DNA from: Microbacterium aurugineum
GTDB taxonomy: Bacteria > Actinomycetota > Actinomycetes > Actinomycetales > Microbacteriaceae
Length of the DNA stretch: 64,000 bases
Assembly (NCBI RefSeq): GCF_023101205.1
Contig: NZ_CP078078.1
Location: 310,001 to 374,000 of the forward strand
Direction: 5' to 3'
Positions 33,866-42,653 of this stretch are shown piece after piece (within the stretch, counting starts at the first letter, position 1; the number at the start of each line of letters is the position of its first letter). The position numbers and the translations under genes are program-made. The notes under the pieces are model-generated. The model did no database searches and had not been told where the DNA came from. It was given only the letters and a program-made list of their open reading frames with translations.

Positions 33866-35317
33866 GTGAGCTTCGCCGCCCCGGCCCGCGTGCAGGCTGC
33901 GGGCTGGGGCTGGCGGTATGCCGGTCGAAAGCGCCCCGCCGTCGCCGACGTCTCGTTCACGATCGAACCGGGCGAGCGGGTGCTGCTTCTCGGCGCATCG
34001 GGCGCGGGCAAGTCGACTCTGCTCGCCGGTCTCGCCGGCGTCCTGGGCGGCGATGACGAGGGGGAGCGCACCGGTGCCCTGCGCATCGACGGCGCGTCCC
34101 CGGAATCGCGGCACGGTCGTGTGGGGCTCGTCCTCCAGGACCCCGATGCCGGAATCGTGCTGTCGAAAGTCGGCGATGATGTGGCGTTCGGCTGCGAGAA
34201 TCTCGGTGTCGCGGCATCCGAGATCCCGGACCGAGTCGCGGAGGCTCTCGACGCCGTGGGCCTCGACGTCTCGCCGCAGCGTCCCACGAAGGCGCTCTCG
34301 GGCGGCCAGAAGCAGCGACTGGTGCTGGCCGGCGTGCTCGCGATGCGTCCGGGCCTGCTGCTGCTCGACGAGCCGACCGCGAACCTCGACCCCGAGGGCG
34401 TGCGCGAGGTGCGGGCGAGCGTCGAGCGGGCCGTGGTCTCCTCGGGTGCGACACTGATCGTCGTCGAGCATCGCACGCCGGTCTGGGTCGATCTGATGAC
34501 GCGTGTGATCGTGCTGGCGGCCGACGGCGGGCTGCTCGCGGACGGACCGCCCGAGCACGTGTTCGCGGTCCACGGCGATGTGCTCGCCGATGCGGGGGTG
34601 TGGGTGCCCGAGCGGGGCGTCGACCTGCCCGTGCTGGAGCGGGTGACGGCAGCCGATGCGCTCTCCGCCTCCGGGCTCGCGATTGCGAGGGAAGCGGGCG
34701 TCGTCGTGCAGGCGGGACTCGACCTGCACGTACCGCGGGCGAACGCGACCGTGATCACCGGGCCCAACGGGGCGGGCAAATCGACCCTTGCGCTCACGCT
34801 CGCCGGACTCATCCCCGAAGAGGCAGGAGAGGTGCGGTCGGCACCCGAGTTGGCGGGGCGCAAAGGCACCCGCCCGATCCGGTGGACGTCGCGCGAGTTG
34901 CTCACGCGCATCGGCATGGTCTTCCAGGAGCCGGAGCACCAGTTCCTCACCCAGACGCTGCGTGACGAGCTCGCTGTCGGGCCGCGCGCGCTCGGCTGGG
35001 ACCGTGCGAGGACGGACGCCGTGGTCGACGATCTCCTCGAGCGACTCGGCCTCGCGCCACTCGCGCTGGCCAACCCGTTCACGCTCTCCGGCGGCCAGAA
35101 GCGGCGGCTGTCCGTCGCGACAGCGTTGGCGGGTGCACCGGAAGTGATCGTGCTCGACGAGCCGACGTTCGGTCAGGACCGGCGTGGATGGATCTCCCTC
35201 GTCGCGCTCCTGCAGGAGGAGATCACGCGTGGACGGTCGATCATCGCGGTGACGCACGACGATGCCGTGGTCCGACATCTGGGTGGTCATCGCATCGAGT
35301 TGGGGGCGGCAGCGTGA
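33866..35317 (+). CDS. ykoD: ECF transporter duplicated ATPase (YkoD type)
   Basis: 483 aa with two ABC ATPase domains in one chain. Domain 1: Walker A GASGAGKSTLL, signature LSGGQKQR, Walker B LLLLDEPTANLDP. Domain 2: Walker A GPNGAGKSTL, signature LSGGQKRR, Walker B VIVLDEPTFGQD. It energises YkoE-mediated uptake. The GTG at 33866 starts 2 nt after the ykoE stop; its own stop overlaps ykoC by 4 nt. Confidence 0.92.
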   Translation: MSFAAPARVQAAGWGWRYAGRKRPAVADVSFTIEPGERVLLLGASGAGKSTLLAGLAGVLGGDDEGERTGALRIDGASPESRHGRVGLVLQDPDAGIVLSKVGDDVAFGCENLGVAASEIPDRVAEALDAVGLDVSPQRPTKALSGGQKQRLVLAGVLAMRPGLLLLDEPTANLDPEGVREVRASVERAVVSSGATLIVVEHRTPVWVDLMTRVIVLAADGGLLADGPPEHVFAVHGDVLADAGVWVPERGVDLPVLERVTAADALSASGLAIAREAGVVVQAGLDLHVPRANATVITGPNGAGKSTLALTLAGLIPEEAGEVRSAPELAGRKGTRPIRWTSRELLTRIGMVFQEPEHQFLTQTLRDELAVGPRALGWDRARTDAVVDDLLERLGLAPLALANPFTLSGGQKRRLSVATALAGAPEVIVLDEPTFGQDRRGWISLVALLQEEITRGRSIIAVTHDDAVVRHLGGHRIELGAAA

Positions 35318-36093
35318 CGGCGATCGAGACCGCACGGCCGGTATGGCTCGACGGGGTGAACCCGGTGACGAAGCTGGTGCTCGCCGTGCTGCTGTCGGTG
35401 CCGTTGTTCGCGTCCATCGACATCACGAGCGCGCTGGCCGCGATCGTCCTGCAGCTGCTGTGCCTGCCGCTGACCGGACTGCGTCCCTCGACGGTCCTGA
35501 GGAGGCTGCTCCCGATCATGATCTTCGCGCCGATCGCCGGCGTGAGCATGCTGCTGTACGCCGAACCGGCCGGACGGATCTACTGGACCTTCGGGTTCGC
35601 GACGATCAGCGAGGACTCCATCACCCTCGCGATCGCGGTGAGCCTGCGCGTGGTCGCGCTCGGGCTGCCCACGATCCTGCTCTTCGGCGGCACCGACCCG
35701 ACCGAACTCGCCGATGCGCTGGCCCAGGTCGCCAAGCTCCCGAGTCGCTTCGTGCTGGGCATCCTGGCCGGTACGCGGATGCTGGGCCTGTTCCTGGATG
35801 ACTGGCGCACCATGAGCCTGGCTCGTCGTGCGCGCGGTGTGGGGGACCGGGGCGTGCTCCGACGGTTCTTTTCCATGGCCTTCGTGCTGCTCGTGTTCGC
35901 CGTGAGGCGCGGCTCCAAACTGGCGCTCGCGATGGAAGCGCGCGGATTCGGCTCGGACATCCCCCGTACCTGGTCGCGTCCGTCGCGGCTGCACCCGAGA
36001 GATGCGGTGGCGCTGGTCGGCGGCATCGCGATCATGGCGCTCGCGCTCGCCGCTGCTGTCGTCGTGGGGACGTTCCGCTTCGTGTGGAGCTAG
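35314..36093 (+). CDS. ykoC: ECF transporter transmembrane coupling protein EcfT (YkoC type)
   Basis: 259 aa membrane protein with about five to six helices. The cytoplasmic coupling helices carry the two Ala-Arg-Gly motifs of EcfT, seen in LARRARGVG and ALAMEARGFG. It joins the YkoD ATPase to YkoE. GTG start with a 4-nt overlap to ykoD; operon under TPP control. Confidence 0.9.
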   Translation: MTAIETARPVWLDGVNPVTKLVLAVLLSVPLFASIDITSALAAIVLQLLCLPLTGLRPSTVLRRLLPIMIFAPIAGVSMLLYAEPAGRIYWTFGFATISEDSITLAIAVSLRVVALGLPTILLFGGTDPTELADALAQVAKLPSRFVLGILAGTRMLGLFLDDWRTMSLARRARGVGDRGVLRRFFSMAFVLLVFAVRRGSKLALAMEARGFGSDIPRTWSRPSRLHPRDAVALVGGIAIMALALAAAVVVGTFRFVWS

Positions 36094-36182
36094 GGTCTGT
36101 CGCGAACCGGTCGATACGTCGGCGCGATCTCGCTACGGTGGGCGGCAAGGCCGCAAGGACGCCTCCACCGAAAGGTTCTCGC

Positions 36183-37556
36183 ATGAGCAGTTCGCCCTCC
36201 TCCGACTACGAGCCGATGTTCACGCGCCCGGGGGAGGCGTCGGTCGCCCCGCGCCATCTGATCCCGCCCCAGGGTTCGCTCCCTGCCACGGCGAGGCAGA
36301 TCGTCGAGGACGAGACGATCCTCGACGGCAACGCGCGCCTCAACCTGGCGACGTTCGTCAGCACGTGGATGGATGACGACGCCAAGCAGGTGTACACCTC
36401 GTCTTTCGACAAGAACATGATCGACAAGGACGAGTACCCGCAGACGGCGGCGATCGAGGACAACTGCTGGCACATGCTGGCGAACCTCTGGAACGCGCCG
36501 GACGCCTCGGGTGCCATCGGTACCTCGACGGTCGGTTCGTCCGAGGCGTGCATGCTGGGCGGCCTCGCCTTCAAGCGTCGCTGGCAGCAGGCGCGACGTG
36601 CCGCGGGAAAGGACACGTCGACGCCGAACCTGGTGATGTCGTCCGCCGTGCAGGTGTGCTGGGAGAAGTTCTGCAACTACTTCGACGTCGAGCCGCGCTA
36701 CGTCCCCATCTCCGAGGAGCACAAGACGCTCGACGGTCACGACCTGGCGACGTACGTCGATGAGAACACGATCGGCGTCGTCGCGATCATGGGCGTCACC
36801 TATACCGGGATGTACGAGCCGGTGGCGGCGATCGCTGCGGCGCTCGACGAGATCCAGAAGGACACCGGGCTCGACATCCCCATCCACGTCGACGGTGCCT
36901 CCGGGGCGATGATCGCGCCGTTCCTGCAACCCGATCTCGTGTGGGACTTCCGTCTCGAGCGCGTGCACTCGATCAGTACGTCCGGCCACAAGTACGGTCT
37001 CGTGTACCCGGGTCTCGGATGGGTGGTCTGGCGCGAGGAGAAGTGGCTGCCGGAGGATCTCGTGTTCAAGGTCAGTTACCTCGGTGGCGAGATGCCCACG
37101 TTCGCGCTGAACTTCTCGCGTCCGGGGGCGCAGGTGCTGTTGCAGTACTACCTGTTCCTCCGGCTGGGGTTCGAGGGCTACCGTGCCGTGCAGCAGGAGT
37201 CGCAGGACGTCGCGAAGTACCTGTCGGCCGGGATCGCGGGGCTCGACGCCTTCGAGCTCTGGAACGACGGCAGCGACATCCCGGTGTTCGCCTGGCGCCT
37301 CAAGGACGGCCATACGAAGAACTGGACGCTGTACCACCTGCAGGACCGGCTCCGGATGCGCGGATGGCTCGTGCCGGCGTACCCGATGCCCGCGGATCTC
37401 GAGCAGATCACGGTGCAGCGGATCGTCGTGCGCAACGGGCTGAGCATGGACCTGGCCGCCGACCTGCTGGACGCGATCACGGCGGAAGTCGCCCACCTCG
37501 ACGCCCTCACCGCGCCGATGCCATCCGATCACCCCGACTCGGCGTTCCACCACTAG
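36183..37556 (+). CDS. gad: Glutamate decarboxylase
   Basis: 457 aa PLP enzyme of the GadB type, converting glutamate to GABA with proton consumption. The PLP-binding lysine lies in HSISTSGHKYGLVYPGLGWVVWR. The substrate/cofactor region IPIHVDGASGAMIAPF and the early TSTVGSSEACMLGGLAFKRRW are clear. No GABA/glutamate antiporter gene is adjacent, so a complete acid-resistance pair is not evident here. The ATG is preceded by GAAAGG with 8-nt spacing; the 89-nt leader has only weak hairpins. Confidence 0.94.
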   Translation: MSSSPSSDYEPMFTRPGEASVAPRHLIPPQGSLPATARQIVEDETILDGNARLNLATFVSTWMDDDAKQVYTSSFDKNMIDKDEYPQTAAIEDNCWHMLANLWNAPDASGAIGTSTVGSSEACMLGGLAFKRRWQQARRAAGKDTSTPNLVMSSAVQVCWEKFCNYFDVEPRYVPISEEHKTLDGHDLATYVDENTIGVVAIMGVTYTGMYEPVAAIAAALDEIQKDTGLDIPIHVDGASGAMIAPFLQPDLVWDFRLERVHSISTSGHKYGLVYPGLGWVVWREEKWLPEDLVFKVSYLGGEMPTFALNFSRPGAQVLLQYYLFLRLGFEGYRAVQQESQDVAKYLSAGIAGLDAFELWNDGSDIPVFAWRLKDGHTKNWTLYHLQDRLRMRGWLVPAYPMPADLEQITVQRIVVRNGLSMDLAADLLDAITAEVAHLDALTAPMPSDHPDSAFHH

Positions 37557-37562
37557 GGGCGC

Positions 37563-38297
37563 TCAGGTCGCGTTCCAGAGGTCGCGATAGAAGGCGAGAC
37601 GCTCGCGGTCGGGTTCGACTCCGTAGGCCTCGATCAGAGCGTCCTCCCACCCGGGGCCGAAGTTCCACTCGGTGCTCATGGAGGCGACGGCGATGTCGGC
37701 CCAGCGGTCGGCCACGCCCAGCAGAGCCAGGTCGACGTGCGCGAGCCAGCGGCCGTCGTCTCCCACCAGGGTGTTGGGGCAGCAGGCATCGCCGTGACTG
37801 ACGACGAGGCGGTCGACCGCGGGAGCGGTCCGGAGGCTTTCCGGCACGGCGATCCCGCGTCGTTCCGCGTTCGCGATGCGCGAAGGCACGCTCCACTCCC
37901 AGGGGCACTCCCGCACGGGGAGGGCTTCATGCATCGCGCGGAGCCCTTCGCCGACTGCTCGCACTGCGGTCGCGGGCTCTGCGACCCATCGCGGGTCCAC
38001 GGCGCTGAGGCCGTCGAGGGCGGCAGTGATCATCCACTCGTGCGTGTCGTCCGCCCCGCTGTCGAGCACGGTCGGCACAGTGATCCAGCCCGACGCCCAC
38101 CTCATCCGTTCGGCCTCGTCGCTCAACGTGAACTCGAGGTTCCGAGGCCCCCACTTGATGTAGAACGGCTCTGCGGTGCCGGTGGCGCGGAAGGTGAGTC
38201 CGCCGTAGTCGTTGCGCCAGACACATTCGAGGTCGGCTCCCCGGGCGAGCAGGCGGACGTGTTCGGGGACGACGACGTCTTCGGCGGGGATCGACAT
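37563..38297 (-). CDS. Aminoglycoside-phosphotransferase-like kinase (APH(3') type)
   Basis: 244 aa. The catalytic loop VVSHGDACCPNTLV (H-G-D-x4-N) and the metal-binding HVDLALLGVADRWADIAVA match APH(3')-type kinases, and WGPRNLEFTLSDEAERMRWASGWITVP is the N-lobe. Such kinases phosphorylate aminoglycosides or other small molecules; whether this one confers resistance cannot be told from sequence. A longer frame starts at 38387, but ATG 38297 fits the family and has CAGGAT at -12 to -7. Convergent with gad (6-nt gap). Confidence 0.82.
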   Translation of the reverse strand: MSIPAEDVVVPEHVRLLARGADLECVWRNDYGGLTFRATGTAEPFYIKWGPRNLEFTLSDEAERMRWASGWITVPTVLDSGADDTHEWMITAALDGLSAVDPRWVAEPATAVRAVGEGLRAMHEALPVRECPWEWSVPSRIANAERRGIAVPESLRTAPAVDRLVVSHGDACCPNTLVGDDGRWLAHVDLALLGVADRWADIAVASMSTEWNFGPGWEDALIEAYGVEPDRERLAFYRDLWNAT

Positions 38298-38448
38298 CAA
38301 TCCATCCTGCCCGACGGCGCGTGAGGAGTGATGTCGTAGGCTCGCTTTCGACGCCGTACCTCCGTTCGTGATGACACCAAGAACCACGTAGGCTGGGACC
38401 GCGTTCCATCACAGCAGCCGCACGACGACGTTCGAGGGAGAACATCAG

Positions 38449-39207
38449 ATGCAGATCAGCGGACAGGGTGCACTCATCACCGGCGGAGCCTCGGGGCTCG
38501 GCCTGGCGACCGCACGTCGCCTCGTCGCCGCGGGCGCCCACGTCACGATCATCGACCTCGCTTCGTCGAAGGGCGCGGAGGTGGCCGACGAGATCGGCGG
38601 ACTGTTCGTCGCCGCCGACGTCACGAGCGCCGAGGAGGTACAGGCGGCCGTCGCGGCCGCGCAGTCCGCCGCGCCGCTGCGTGTGGTGGTGAACTGTGCG
38701 GGCATCGCGCCGCCGGCCAAGGTGCTCGACCGCGAAGGCAACCCGGCCGTGCTCGCCGACTTCGAACGGGTGATCCGCATCAACCTCGTCGGCACGTTCA
38801 ACGTCGTCTCGCAGGCATCCGCTGTGATCGCCAAGAACGAGCTCCACGACGACGAACGCGGCGTCATCGTCAACACCGCGAGCGTGGCCGCCTTCGACGG
38901 ACAGATCGGCCAGCCCGCGTACTCGGCGTCGAAGGGCGGCGTGCACGCGATGACCCTTCCGATCGCGCGCGAGCTCGCGCGCCACGGCATCAGGGTCTGC
39001 ACGATCGCGCCCGGCATCATGGAGACGCCGATGCTGATGGGGCTGCCGCAGGAGGCACAGGACTCCCTCGGCCAGCAGGTGCCGTTCCCCGCCCGCCTCG
39101 GCCGACCCGACGAATACGCCGCTCTCGTGGAGCAGATCGTCGAGAACGGCTACCTCAACGGCGAGACCATCCGCCTCGACGGCGCGATCCGCATGGCCCC
39201 GCGCTGA
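38449..39207 (+). CDS. Short-chain dehydrogenase (3-hydroxyacyl-CoA dehydrogenase type-2-like)
   Basis: 252 aa classical SDR: TGGASGLGLATARRL cofactor loop, NCAGIAP, catalytic Ser in NTASVAAFDG and YSASKGG with the Tyr-Lys pair. The TLPIARELARHGIRVCTIAPGIMETPML segment and overall spacing resemble 17-beta-HSD10/3-hydroxyacyl-CoA dehydrogenases of fatty or branched-acid oxidation. A GGGAG ribosome site precedes the ATG. It lies 40 nt upstream of a second SDR gene, probably in one operon. Confidence 0.88.
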   Translation: MQISGQGALITGGASGLGLATARRLVAAGAHVTIIDLASSKGAEVADEIGGLFVAADVTSAEEVQAAVAAAQSAAPLRVVVNCAGIAPPAKVLDREGNPAVLADFERVIRINLVGTFNVVSQASAVIAKNELHDDERGVIVNTASVAAFDGQIGQPAYSASKGGVHAMTLPIARELARHGIRVCTIAPGIMETPMLMGLPQEAQDSLGQQVPFPARLGRPDEYAALVEQIVENGYLNGETIRLDGAIRMAPR

Positions 39208-39247
39208 CCCCGCCCTCTGAACCGCGATCGAGAACCCAGGAGAATCC

Positions 39248-40078
39248 ATGACACTGGCAGGCAAGACCATCCTGATGTCGGGCGGCAGCCGTGGCATCGG
39301 CCTCGCGATCGCGCTGCGGGCTGCGGCTGACGGCGCGAACATCGCGATGCTCGCGAAGACCGACACCCCGCATCCCAAGCTCGAGGGCACGATCCACACC
39401 GCAGCGGAGCAGATCCGTGCGGCCGGGGGCAATGCCCTGCCGATCGTGGGCGATGTCCGCGATGACGACGACATCACCGAGGCGGTCCTGAAGACGCAGG
39501 GCGAGTTCGGTGGCATCGACATCGTCATCAACAACGCCAGCGTCATCGACCTCTCGCGCTCGCTCGACCTCGAGGCGAAGAAGTACGACCTGATGCAGGA
39601 CGTCAACGTGCGCGGCACGTTCATGCTGTCCCGCGCGGCGGTGCCGATCCTGAAGGATGCCGAGAACCCGCACATCCTCTCGCTGTCGCCGCCCCTGAAC
39701 CCCACGCCGAAGTGGCTCGGCGCGCACACCGGCTACACGCTCGCGAAGTTCGGCATGACGCTGGCCACGCTCGGCCTCGCGGCGGAGTTCGCGCGCGACG
39801 GCATCGCTGCCAACACGCTGTGGCCCCGCACCACCATCGCCACGGCCGCCGTGCAGAACCTCCTCGGCGGCGACAAGGTGATGGCCGCGAGCCGCACGCC
39901 CGCCATCTACGCCGACGCCGCCTACGCCGTGCTGCTCAAGCCCGCGGGCTCCTACACCGGGCAGTCGCTCATCGTCGAGGATGTGCTCGAAGGTGAGGGC
40001 GTGACCGATTTCTCCGGGTACGCAGCGATCCCCGGCACTCCCGACAGCGCGCTCTTCCCGGACATCTTCCTCGACTGA
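39248..40078 (+). CDS. SDR oxidoreductase (HSDL2-like)
   Basis: 276 aa. The cofactor loop is SGGSRGIGLAIALRAAADGANIAMLAKTD; INNASVIDLS follows, with YTLAKFGMT as the catalytic Tyr/Lys segment. HILSLSPPLNPTPKWLGAHTGYTLAKFGM and NTLWPRTTIATAAVQNLLGG are typical of HSDL2-like proteins, which are linked to lipid metabolism. AGGAG lies 6 nt before the ATG. Probably co-transcribed with the preceding SDR. Confidence 0.88.
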   Translation: MTLAGKTILMSGGSRGIGLAIALRAAADGANIAMLAKTDTPHPKLEGTIHTAAEQIRAAGGNALPIVGDVRDDDDITEAVLKTQGEFGGIDIVINNASVIDLSRSLDLEAKKYDLMQDVNVRGTFMLSRAAVPILKDAENPHILSLSPPLNPTPKWLGAHTGYTLAKFGMTLATLGLAAEFARDGIAANTLWPRTTIATAAVQNLLGGDKVMAASRTPAIYADAAYAVLLKPAGSYTGQSLIVEDVLEGEGVTDFSGYAAIPGTPDSALFPDIFLD

Positions 40079-40139
40079 CCCCCGCCTCCCCACCTCATTC
40101 GGGCAGGGCGCTTTGGCCTCGCCGATAGGGAGACCCGGG

Positions 40140-40931
40140 TCAGATCAGGAGGTAGGCCGCGCCGAGGATCGTGAGGATGATCACGAGGCGGTCGAACACG
40201 CGCTGGTTCAGGCGTCGCGCGACGCGCAGGCCGAGGAGCGCGCCGATCACCACGAGCGGCGCGAGGACGGCATCCATCAGCAGCACCGGAGTGGGGAACA
40301 AGCCGAGACCGGCGAGGAACGGCACCTTGAGCACGTTGATGATCGCGAAGAACCAGGCGGAGGTGCCGAGGAAGACCTGCACCGGCGTCCGGGTGGCCAG
40401 GAAGTACATCGACATCACGGGGCCGCCGGCGTTGGCGACCATCGTGGTGAAGCCACCGAGCGTGCCGTAGGCACCGGCGAGCACGATGCCGCCGGAGGAG
40501 GGCGGGACCGCTGCGTGCGCACGGTCTTGCCGCCATCGCCGCCAGAGGGTCACGCCGATCATCAGCAGCAGGATCACGCCGATCGCCCGGCGGACGATGC
40601 CGTCGCCGGCGAGCGCGAGGAACGCGAATCCGGCAAGGAGCCCGAGGACGACGGCCGGTGCGAGGCGCAGCAGCGTCGGCCAATGGGCGTGGCGGCGGTA
40701 GGCGATCAACGCGAACACGTCGCCGACCATCAGCAGGAGCAGCATCGCGGCCGTGGACGTGCGTGCGGGCAGGACGGCCGCGAACAGCGCGATCGCCAGG
40801 ATGCTGCCGCCCGGGAGAGCCGTCTTGGAGATGCCGATCGTCACCGCGGCCACGGCGAGTGCGGCCCACGCCCAGGGGTCGAGCGCGATCACCGTTGCCG
40901 CCCGATCACCGTTCGAGCTCGGTACCCGCAT
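40140..40931 (-). CDS. TSUP-family (TauE/SafE) membrane transporter
   Basis: 263 aa with about eight hydrophobic helices. The duplicated TSUP motif is seen as ISKTALPGGSILAIALFAAVLPARTSTAAMLLLLMVGDVF in the N-half and GTLGGFTTMVANAGGPVMSMYFLATR in the C-half. These proteins export or import sulfite, sulfoacetate or similar organic anions; the substrate is unknown. It lies downstream of the KDPG aldolase gene on the same strand with a 60-nt gap. The start is uncertain (ATG 40931 or GTG 40892). Confidence 0.82.
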   Translation of the reverse strand: MRVPSSNGDRAATVIALDPWAWAALAVAAVTIGISKTALPGGSILAIALFAAVLPARTSTAAMLLLLMVGDVFALIAYRRHAHWPTLLRLAPAVVLGLLAGFAFLALAGDGIVRRAIGVILLLMIGVTLWRRWRQDRAHAAVPPSSGGIVLAGAYGTLGGFTTMVANAGGPVMSMYFLATRTPVQVFLGTSAWFFAIINVLKVPFLAGLGLFPTPVLLMDAVLAPLVVIGALLGLRVARRLNQRVFDRLVIILTILGAAYLLI

Positions 40932-40991
40932 CGCCGGCCGCGGCGGAGGCGAGCAGATCAGTGGTGGCGTCGGTCATCGTGTGTGGTGCGA

Positions 40992-41630
40992 TCAGCCCCG
41001 CGCGGCCGAGAGTGCGGTGGTGAAGCGTGCGGCGCGCTGCTCGATGTCGGACCAGTCGGCTGCGGCGATCGATGCGCCGTTCGCGAGGTCTCCGCCCGCA
41101 CCGACGGCGACAGCGCCGGCCGCGAACCACGCAGCGAGGTTGTCCGGATTCACGCCGCCGGTCGGCATCAGGGGTGCGGTGGGGAACGGGCCCCGCAACG
41201 CGCCGAGGTACGACGGGCCGCCCAGCGACGCCGGGAAGATCTTGACGACGTCGACGCCCAGCTCCAGCGCGCCCATGACCTCGGTGGGGGTCATCGCTCC
41301 GGTCATCACGACGCGGCCGGTGTCGAGCATCGACCGGGTCAGATGGGGCAGGGTGCCGGGGCTGACGAGGAACTCCGCGCCCGCATCAGCGGCCTGAGTG
41401 GCCTGGGCCGCGGTGGTCACCGTGCCGGCACCGATGTACGCGGCGTCGCCGTGACGCGCGACCAGTTCGCGGATCACCGCCGGCGCATCGGGTGTCGAGA
41501 AGGTGACTTCGATGCCGGTCACGCCACCGCGGATGATCGCTTCGGACGCCTCCAGGGCCAGCTCAGGGGAGGGGGCGCGGAGGACGGCGAGGATGCCGGT
41601 GCTGCGGGCGCGGTCGAGGCGGTCGGACAT
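40992..41630 (-). CDS. eda: 2-keto-3-deoxy-6-phosphogluconate aldolase
   Basis: 212 aa class I aldolase. The N-terminal active-site strand GGVTGIEVTFSTPDA holds the catalytic Glu, and the Schiff-base lysine is in VVKIFPASLGGPSYL; PTGGVNPDNL binds phosphate. It splits KDPG (or the galactonate analogue) to pyruvate and glyceraldehyde 3-phosphate. No edd or sugar kinase is adjacent, so the physiological substrate is open. The AAGGAGCC ribosome site is preceded by a run of nine C on the coding strand (41643-41651). Confidence 0.9.
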   Translation of the reverse strand: MSDRLDRARSTGILAVLRAPSPELALEASEAIIRGGVTGIEVTFSTPDAPAVIRELVARHGDAAYIGAGTVTTAAQATQAADAGAEFLVSPGTLPHLTRSMLDTGRVVMTGAMTPTEVMGALELGVDVVKIFPASLGGPSYLGALRGPFPTAPLMPTGGVNPDNLAAWFAAGAVAVGAGGDLANGASIAAADWSDIEQRAARFTTALSAARG

Positions 41631-41718
41631 GAGGCTCCTTGCGGGGGGGGGATCCCTCCATTCTCCCGGGCGTCCCCTGTAATGACAACTCGGCCAGAAG
41701 ACGGACGTATGCGCCGGA

Positions 41719-42480
41719 CTACTTCGCGACGAGCGTGGTCTCGAAGCGATACAGGTCGGGGCGGTAGCAGTGGTGGCCGAGCTCGATCGCAGCGCCTGAC
41801 TGGTCGAACGAGATGCGCTCCATGGTCAGCAGCGGACCGCCCGCCTCGATCTCCAGCAGTTCTGGTTCATCGGCCTCTGCGCGGCGTGCGCCGATCTTCT
41901 GCTTGGCGACCCGGATGGCGATGCCTCGGGCGCGGAGAGCCTGATAGAGACCTCGGGACTCGAGTTGTTCGGCGGAGATGTCCGCGAACTCGCGAGGGAG
42001 GTAGTTCTCGAGAACGGCGACGGGAACGCCGTCGGTGCTCCGTCGGCGTCGCAGGTGGAGGACCTCCGCACCGGGGGGCAGGGCGAGTGCCGTCGCCACT
42101 TCTTCCGAAGCCGGGATCACCTCGTGCGTCAGCACCTGCGTGCCCGGTTCGTGGTGGGCGCTCTGCAGGTCTTCGAAGAGACTGGTGAGTTCGACCTGGC
42201 GGGTGACGGAACCCTGCACGACCTGGGTGCCGATGCCCCGTCGGCGCACGAGGAGTCCCTTGTCGACGAGTTCCTGGATCGCTCGTCGGATGGTGGGTCG
42301 GGAGAGGCCCAGCTGCTCGGCGATCGACACCTCGTTCTCGAGGCGGGCGCCGGCGGGGATCGCTCCGGATTGGATCGCGCTCTGCAGGCGCGTGGAGACC
42401 TGGAAGTAGAGCGGGACCGGACCCGTGCGGTCGATGTCCGCGAAGAGATCGTTCGGCCACGGGGTGACGAGATCGGCCAT
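41719..42480 (-). CDS. GntR/HutC-family regulator with UTRA domain
   Basis: 253 aa. An N-terminal winged helix (LYFQVSTRLQSAIQSGAIPAGARLENEVSIAEQLGLSRPTIRRAIQELVDKGLLVRRRGIGTQVV) is followed by a UTRA ligand-binding domain (VLHLRRRRSTDGVPVAVLENYLP and RISFDQSGAAIELGHHCYRPDLYRFE). UTRA domains bind sugars or related metabolites. GGAGG precedes ATG 42480. It lies between the KDPG aldolase gene and the inositol island; either could be its target. Because actinobacterial inositol repressors are also GntR proteins, it is a candidate IolR. Confidence 0.87.
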   Translation of the reverse strand: MADLVTPWPNDLFADIDRTGPVPLYFQVSTRLQSAIQSGAIPAGARLENEVSIAEQLGLSRPTIRRAIQELVDKGLLVRRRGIGTQVVQGSVTRQVELTSLFEDLQSAHHEPGTQVLTHEVIPASEEVATALALPPGAEVLHLRRRRSTDGVPVAVLENYLPREFADISAEQLESRGLYQALRARGIAIRVAKQKIGARRAEADEPELLEIEAGGPLLTMERISFDQSGAAIELGHHCYRPDLYRFETTLVAK

Positions 42481-42507
42481 GGTCCTCCGCTTTCTGTGGG
42501 GAGTCAT

Positions 42508-42521
42508 ATTGTAGCGACAAT
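42508..42521. promoter_or_regulatory. Putative GntR operator over the gntR -10 box
   Basis: ATTGT-AGCG-ACAAT is a perfect 5-bp inverted repeat. On the minus strand it contains TACAAT (42508-42513), the likely -10 box of the GntR gene, so binding would give autorepression. Confidence 0.55.
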
Positions 42522-42623
42522 CATACGATCCACCCCAGACCCGACTTTCCGGGAACTTCGAGCGGCGATGCGTGGCGAGGGGCGGCGCTGAGCAGCGAAA
42601 AGTCCTGAGGATGCTTAAAGTGT

Positions 42624-42653
42624 TATTGTGCTGACATGAAGGAGTCGGCGTGA
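42624..42653 (+). promoter_or_regulatory. Leaderless five-codon minigene (MKESA) overlapping the mgtC-like start
   Basis: TATTGT (42624-42629) is exactly at -12 to -7 of ATG 42636. That ATG opens the frame ATG AAG GAG TCG GCG TGA, whose stop (42651-42653) overlaps the GTG start of the mgtC-like gene. The AAGGAG ribosome site for that gene is inside the minigene. If transcription starts at 42636, ribosomes could translate MKESA and reinitiate on the main gene. Confidence 0.45.

Noticed and set aside
36094..36182. Riboswitch in the gad leader
   Set aside because: The 89-nt leader has a short possible GGTGG/CCACC stem but no consensus of any riboswitch class I know.
37563..38297. Acquired aminoglycoside-resistance gene
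   Set aside because: It has kinase motifs, but no mobile element, integron site or base-composition change. Many chromosomal APH-like kinases are not resistance enzymes.
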